From Lachnospiraceae bacterium UBA4317 (lineage in GTDB: Bacteria > Bacillota_A > Clostridia > Lachnospirales > Lachnospiraceae), in assembly GCA_002394525.1 (NCBI GenBank), contig DGUF01000173.1:620-8389 (forward strand): a DNA stretch of 7,770 nt, in the 5' to 3' direction. A model generated the notes under the pieces. The model was not told where the DNA came from and made no database searches. It saw only the letters and a program-made list of their open reading frames with translations. Of this stretch, positions 4,958 to 7,770 are shown one piece after another. A program made the translations under genes and the position numbers. Within the stretch, counting starts at the first letter, position 1. Each line of letters begins with the position of its first letter.

Positions 4958-7024
4958 TCAGCTGCCGCGGATCATATCCCGCAGGGTCTGCATGGAAACA
5001 TCGGTCGACGCCAGTTCATCGGCGCAGCGCTTGAGCTCGCTGACGAGCAGGGCCGTGTTATTTCCGGGAATATTCTTTTTGTATTTCATATGGTGCTCCA
5101 GGGCGGCCCAGGTATCCATGGAGATGGTCCGCAGCTGGATTTCGGCAAAATAGCCCCGGATCCGGATGATCAGGTGGAGGCTCCGATAGCCGTTGGGCTT
5201 GGCGCGGCGGATATAGTCCTTTTCCTGCACGACTTCAATGTCGTCGAAGCCCGCGATGTAGTCCCGCAGCATGAAGACGTCATTGAGAAAGGCGCAGACG
5301 ATCCGGACGCCGATGCCGTCGTGGAGCTCCTGCAGAGCAGATCGGGCAGTCTCGGGCAGGCCGCTGCGGCGGCATTTTTCCCTCATGCTGGCGTCGCTCT
5401 TGATCCGGCCCAGGCAGTGCTCCACGGGATCGCTGTCGCTGGCCCGGTAGCGCAGCCGCAGGTCTTCGACCCGGTCCAGGAGGAGCTGCAGGATCGCCTC
5501 CATGTTTTTGCGCTGGCCGCCGTAGATGTCGGAAACCTGGCCGCAGGGGTCCGCTCCGGCGTCGGGCAGGCCGGCTGCGGGTCCGGCTTTCGGGTCGTTT
5601 GGACCGTCCTCTGTCTGGTCTGCCTCGCGGGGGGCGGGCAGGATACAGGTGGGATGGTCCGCCTGCATGCGCATGTCCAGCAGGGTCAGGGCTTCAGAGG
5701 CGCGGTCAAAGCGCAGGGCCGTGATCAGGCCGGAGTCCTGGTTGGCGACCAGGAGATAGTCGCAGCCGGGACCGGCCGTGAGCCCGTCAGGCCCGGCTGT
5801 CTGTCCGGCGTGAACGGATTCTTGTCCACCGGAGCCGGCCGCCTGCACACCAGTCCGGGCGGCAGTCTGCCCGTCGGTCCGGACGGCTTCCTGTTCGCCG
5901 GAAAAACTGCCGGAAGGGTCTTCGAAAGGATCCCCGGAAAAAACATTGAAGTCCCTGGGGGTGATCCCGCCGCAGAGGCTGGAGCTGCAGAAGGTCAGGC
6001 TTCCGTCCGGCCCGCAGCGGAAGGCGGAAATGGACTGGTAACCCAGCCGGCTGGAGACAAACAGGTAGGCCCCGTCCGCCGAAAAACGGATGGCGCAGCC
6101 GATGCTGCCGTTGTCGGCCGTGGCGGGGACCATGAGGTCCTCGCGCGGAGGGCGGGCATCACCCGCCGCGGCGGCAGACTCCGGGACTGCGGATGCAGAG
6201 GTTGCCCCTGCCGGGGAGGAAAGGGCGGATTCCTGCCGGGGAACGGCTGAGAGGGCCTGGATCTGGACATAGCGGTCTGTCTCCCGGTCATAGCGGAAGA
6301 CAAAGACCGTGTTGGCCATCTCCGTGATCACATAGACCAGGCCCGGGTGCTGTTTGCTGAAGGTCAGGTGGCGGGGGCCGGATCCGTCCGGCAGCCGGAT
6401 ATCCCGGCCGGTATCGCGAAGCTTTGCGGCGGCGCGGTCCAGCTCGTAGACGCAGACTCTGTCCAGGCCCAGGTCGCAGACCAGGACTTCATCCCGTTCG
6501 GGCCCGAAGGCGGCAAAGTGGGCGTGCGGCCCCTGCTGCCGGTCCCCGGAGTCAAAGCCGGTCCCGCAGTACTGTCTCCAGTCGCACAGGGACCGGATGC
6601 CGCCGTCCTCATGGAGGGAGTAAAGGGATACGGAGCCGCTTCCATAGTTGGCGCAGAGCAGAAACTCCCGCTGCGAATCCAGGCTGATATGGCAGGGGTT
6701 GGCGCCCCCGCAGGGAAGGAAGCCCAGCGGGGTGAGGGGGGCAGAGGGCATCGGATCATCTCCGCCGCCGGTCCCGGTCTGAGGGCTTTCTGACTCGCGA
6801 AAAGCGTAGACCGCCCCGTTTCCGCCGCAGGGCCTGCCAAGTGTGTAGAGGACATTGCCGGCGGGACCCGCCAGATAGGAGGGCTTTGCCGGGCCCTCCA
6901 TCGTATAGACTGTGGAAAAGGTCCCCTGCCCGAAGTCCGCCTCACACTTGTAGAGGCAGGCATTTCCTTCCGGGGCATTGGTCCCGATATAAAAGGGAAA
7001 GACAGAGCTTTTGTATTTTTTCAT
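4958..7024 (-). CDS. Lactonase-family beta-propeller fused to small (p)ppGpp synthetase
   Basis: One uninterrupted frame encodes 688 residues. Residues 1-465 resemble the 6-phosphogluconolactonase/YbhE-type seven-bladed propeller: 'GPHAHFAAF' (165-173), 'DLGLDRV' (184-190), 'GSGPRHLTF' (214-222), 'GYQSISAF' (328-335), 'GGITPRDFNV' (352-361) and 'LLVANQDSG' (424-432). Low-complexity insertions sit at about 262-300 and 365-420. After a Pro/Gly/Asp-rich linker (466-500) comes a RelA/SpoT synthetase domain: 'GRIKS' (539-543), 'HDGIGVRI' (568-575), 'EKDYI' (601-605), 'NGYRSLH' (611-617), 'EIQLRT' (628-633, with the expected catalytic Glu) and 'WAALEHHMKYK' (639-649). No HD hydrolase domain is present, so it resembles RelQ/RelP-type synthetases that transfer pyrophosphate from ATP to GDP or GTP. 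There is no signal peptide, so it should be cytoplasmic. The ATG at 7024 has AAGAGGT at 7029-7035. Each half is confident. Whether the fusion is functional, recent, or yields a separate synthetase from M508 is open. Confidence 0.9.
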   Translation of the reverse strand: MKKYKSSVFPFYIGTNAPEGNACLYKCEADFGQGTFSTVYTMEGPAKPSYLAGPAGNVLYTLGRPCGGNGAVYAFRESESPQTGTGGGDDPMPSAPLTPLGFLPCGGANPCHISLDSQREFLLCANYGSGSVSLYSLHEDGGIRSLCDWRQYCGTGFDSGDRQQGPHAHFAAFGPERDEVLVCDLGLDRVCVYELDRAAAKLRDTGRDIRLPDGSGPRHLTFSKQHPGLVYVITEMANTVFVFRYDRETDRYVQIQALSAVPRQESALSSPAGATSASAVPESAAAAGDARPPREDLMVPATADNGSIGCAIRFSADGAYLFVSSRLGYQSISAFRCGPDGSLTFCSSSLCGGITPRDFNVFSGDPFEDPSGSFSGEQEAVRTDGQTAARTGVQAAGSGGQESVHAGQTAGPDGLTAGPGCDYLLVANQDSGLITALRFDRASEALTLLDMRMQADHPTCILPAPREADQTEDGPNDPKAGPAAGLPDAGADPCGQVSDIYGGQRKNMEAILQLLLDRVEDLRLRYRASDSDPVEHCLGRIKSDASMREKCRRSGLPETARSALQELHDGIGVRIVCAFLNDVFMLRDYIAGFDDIEVVQEKDYIRRAKPNGYRSLHLIIRIRGYFAEIQLRTISMDTWAALEHHMKYKKNIPGNNTALLVSELKRCADELASTDVSMQTLRDMIRGS

Positions 7025-7077
7025 ATATACCTCTTATGTCGAAGCGCCTTGCGCAGAGCCTTCCATCAGATCAACGA

Positions 7078-7253
7078 AGTCCGAGGCACTGCGGAGCCGG
7101 TCGCGAAGGAACTGCATCCGCAGGTATCTCTGAACCGGAGCAGACTGCGAAGGAACTGCATGTGCCGGCATATCTGAGCCGGAGCCGGTCGCGAAAGAAT
7201 TGAGCTGATAAGTCCGAGGCGCTGGTCTCCCGGTCTGGGGACTGAACAAACTC
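7078..7253. repeat. Imperfect tandem repeats, 44-bp period
   Basis: GCGAAGGAACTGCAT occurs at 7103-7117 and again at 7147-7161, and a shortened GCGAAAGAATTG at 7191-7202: steps of exactly 44 bp. The flanking AAGTCCGAGGC at 7078-7088 returns at 7210-7220, 132 bp (3 x 44) away. The phase therefore holds over about four units, with the middle ones diverged. The array fills nearly all of the 227-bp gap between the CDF gene and the fusion gene. Since 44 is not a multiple of 3, a coding explanation is unlikely. No promoter or terminator is clear here. Confidence 0.8.
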
Positions 7254-7770
7254 AGTCGGACAGGTCTCTGTCCGCCTGGATCGTTATCTGAAAATCAGGA
7301 TATTCGGCCTGGATCTCCTTCCGGATCTGCGCGCAGAGGGCATTGGGATCCGGTGCGGCGAAATCGATGACCGCGTCGAAGCGCAGGGCCTTTTTTTCCA
7401 GATCGCAGTAAAAGGCATGGATCTGCAGGATGAATTCGTGGGACATGACGATCTCGGTCACCCGGGACCGGATCGCTTTGGCCTCATCGCTGGTCGTGTT
7501 GCGGGAGTAGATGCCGACGGCGGACATGATGACGCCGGTCCGGTCATAGACCTTGCCGGCGATCTCGCGGCTGAACTCATCGATCCTGTCCGCGGTCGTG
7601 GTGTCCGGGACCTCTACGTGGACGGAGGCCAGCCAGCGGTCGGGGCCGTAGCTGGTCAGGGCCAGGTCATAGGCCCCCAGGATCTCCTCTGTCTCCAGGA
7701 CGATGGACCGGACCTCTTTGCTGACCTCGGGCTCGGCCCGTTCGCCCAGGATCTTGCTGATGGTCTCCCG
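7252..7770 (-). CDS. Cation diffusion facilitator (CDF) transporter, C-terminal part
   Basis: The frame is open to the right edge, so only the last 172 residues are present and the true start lies outside the window; the ATG at 7527 is internal. The fragment begins 'ISKILGERAEPEV', continues with 'GAYDLALTSYGPDRWLASVHVEVP' (residues about 32-55) and 'AGKVYDRTGVIMSAVGIYS', and ends 'YPDFQITIQADRDLSD'. This is the cytoplasmic dimerisation domain of CDF metal-ion exporters (FieF/ZitB-like), where a YGP...SVHVEV strand is characteristic. A further ~80 residues ('MSHEFILQIHAFYCD...ALRFDAVIDF') form an extension that looks like a second small alpha/beta domain, a form I associate with Clostridia. 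The transmembrane domain and metal-site residues are outside the window, so the metal cannot be assigned. No strong terminator follows the stop. Confidence 0.85.
   Translation of the reverse strand, partial: RETISKILGERAEPEVSKEVRSIVLETEEILGAYDLALTSYGPDRWLASVHVEVPDTTTADRIDEFSREIAGKVYDRTGVIMSAVGIYSRNTTSDEAKAIRSRVTEIVMSHEFILQIHAFYCDLEKKALRFDAVIDFAAPDPNALCAQIRKEIQAEYPDFQITIQADRDLSD

Noticed and set aside
5090..6250. Long plus-strand frame (386 codons) opposite the fusion gene
   Set aside because: It is a shadow of the propeller and synthetase gene. It has no domain signal and no convincing ribosome binding site.
7034..7249. Minus-strand 71-codon frame over the 44-bp repeats
   Set aside because: The repeat period breaks the reading frame between copies, so the peptide is not itself periodic. 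There is no recognisable ribosome binding site or domain.

Overview
The window looks like a chromosomal segment of a GC-rich member of the Bacillota, probably class Clostridia and plausibly Lachnospiraceae. The basis is protein style: a TrpB ending in the 'GLTGTGYFDLVAYQ' form, a small (p)ppGpp synthetase, a CDF transporter with a long C-terminal extension, and strong AGGAGG-type ribosome binding sites. GC content is visibly high (my impression is about 60%). The taxonomy is inference, not measurement.

Layout, left to right. The window opens with the 3' end of a plus-strand trpB-like gene (2-397). A 15-bp perfect-stem terminator (543-582) separates it from the rest, all of which is read on the minus strand. 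In transcription order, from the right edge, that block holds: the C-terminal half of a CDF cation transporter (7770-7252); a 44-bp tandem-repeat spacer; a 688-residue protein joining a lactonase-type beta-propeller to a small alarmone synthetase (7024-4958); an OmpR-type response regulator (4826-4143); a spacer of 29/30-bp tandem repeats; a membrane sensor histidine kinase (3955-2648); an SstT-type Na+/serine-threonine symporter (2351-1074); and a small VanZ-like membrane protein (1003-599).

The most interesting object is the fusion gene. Its first ~465 residues carry family-typical lactonase (YbhE/Pgl beta-propeller) motifs, and its last ~180 residues keep the recognisable RelA/SpoT synthetase motifs with no HD hydrolase domain. 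Both parts lie in one uninterrupted frame. This suggests alarmone synthesis tied to a metabolite-binding or lactone-hydrolysing domain, although recent loss of a stop or start codon between two adjacent genes is an equally serious explanation.

The second theme is the intergenic DNA. Three spacers carry different short tandem repeats (about 24, 29/30 and 44 bp). The sstT leader has a near-consensus sigma-A promoter whose predicted start falls at the base of a terminator-like hairpin with an eight-base U run, followed by a 15-bp palindrome. The response regulator and kinase form a two-component pair. Their target is unknown, and the adjacent symporter is only a positional candidate.
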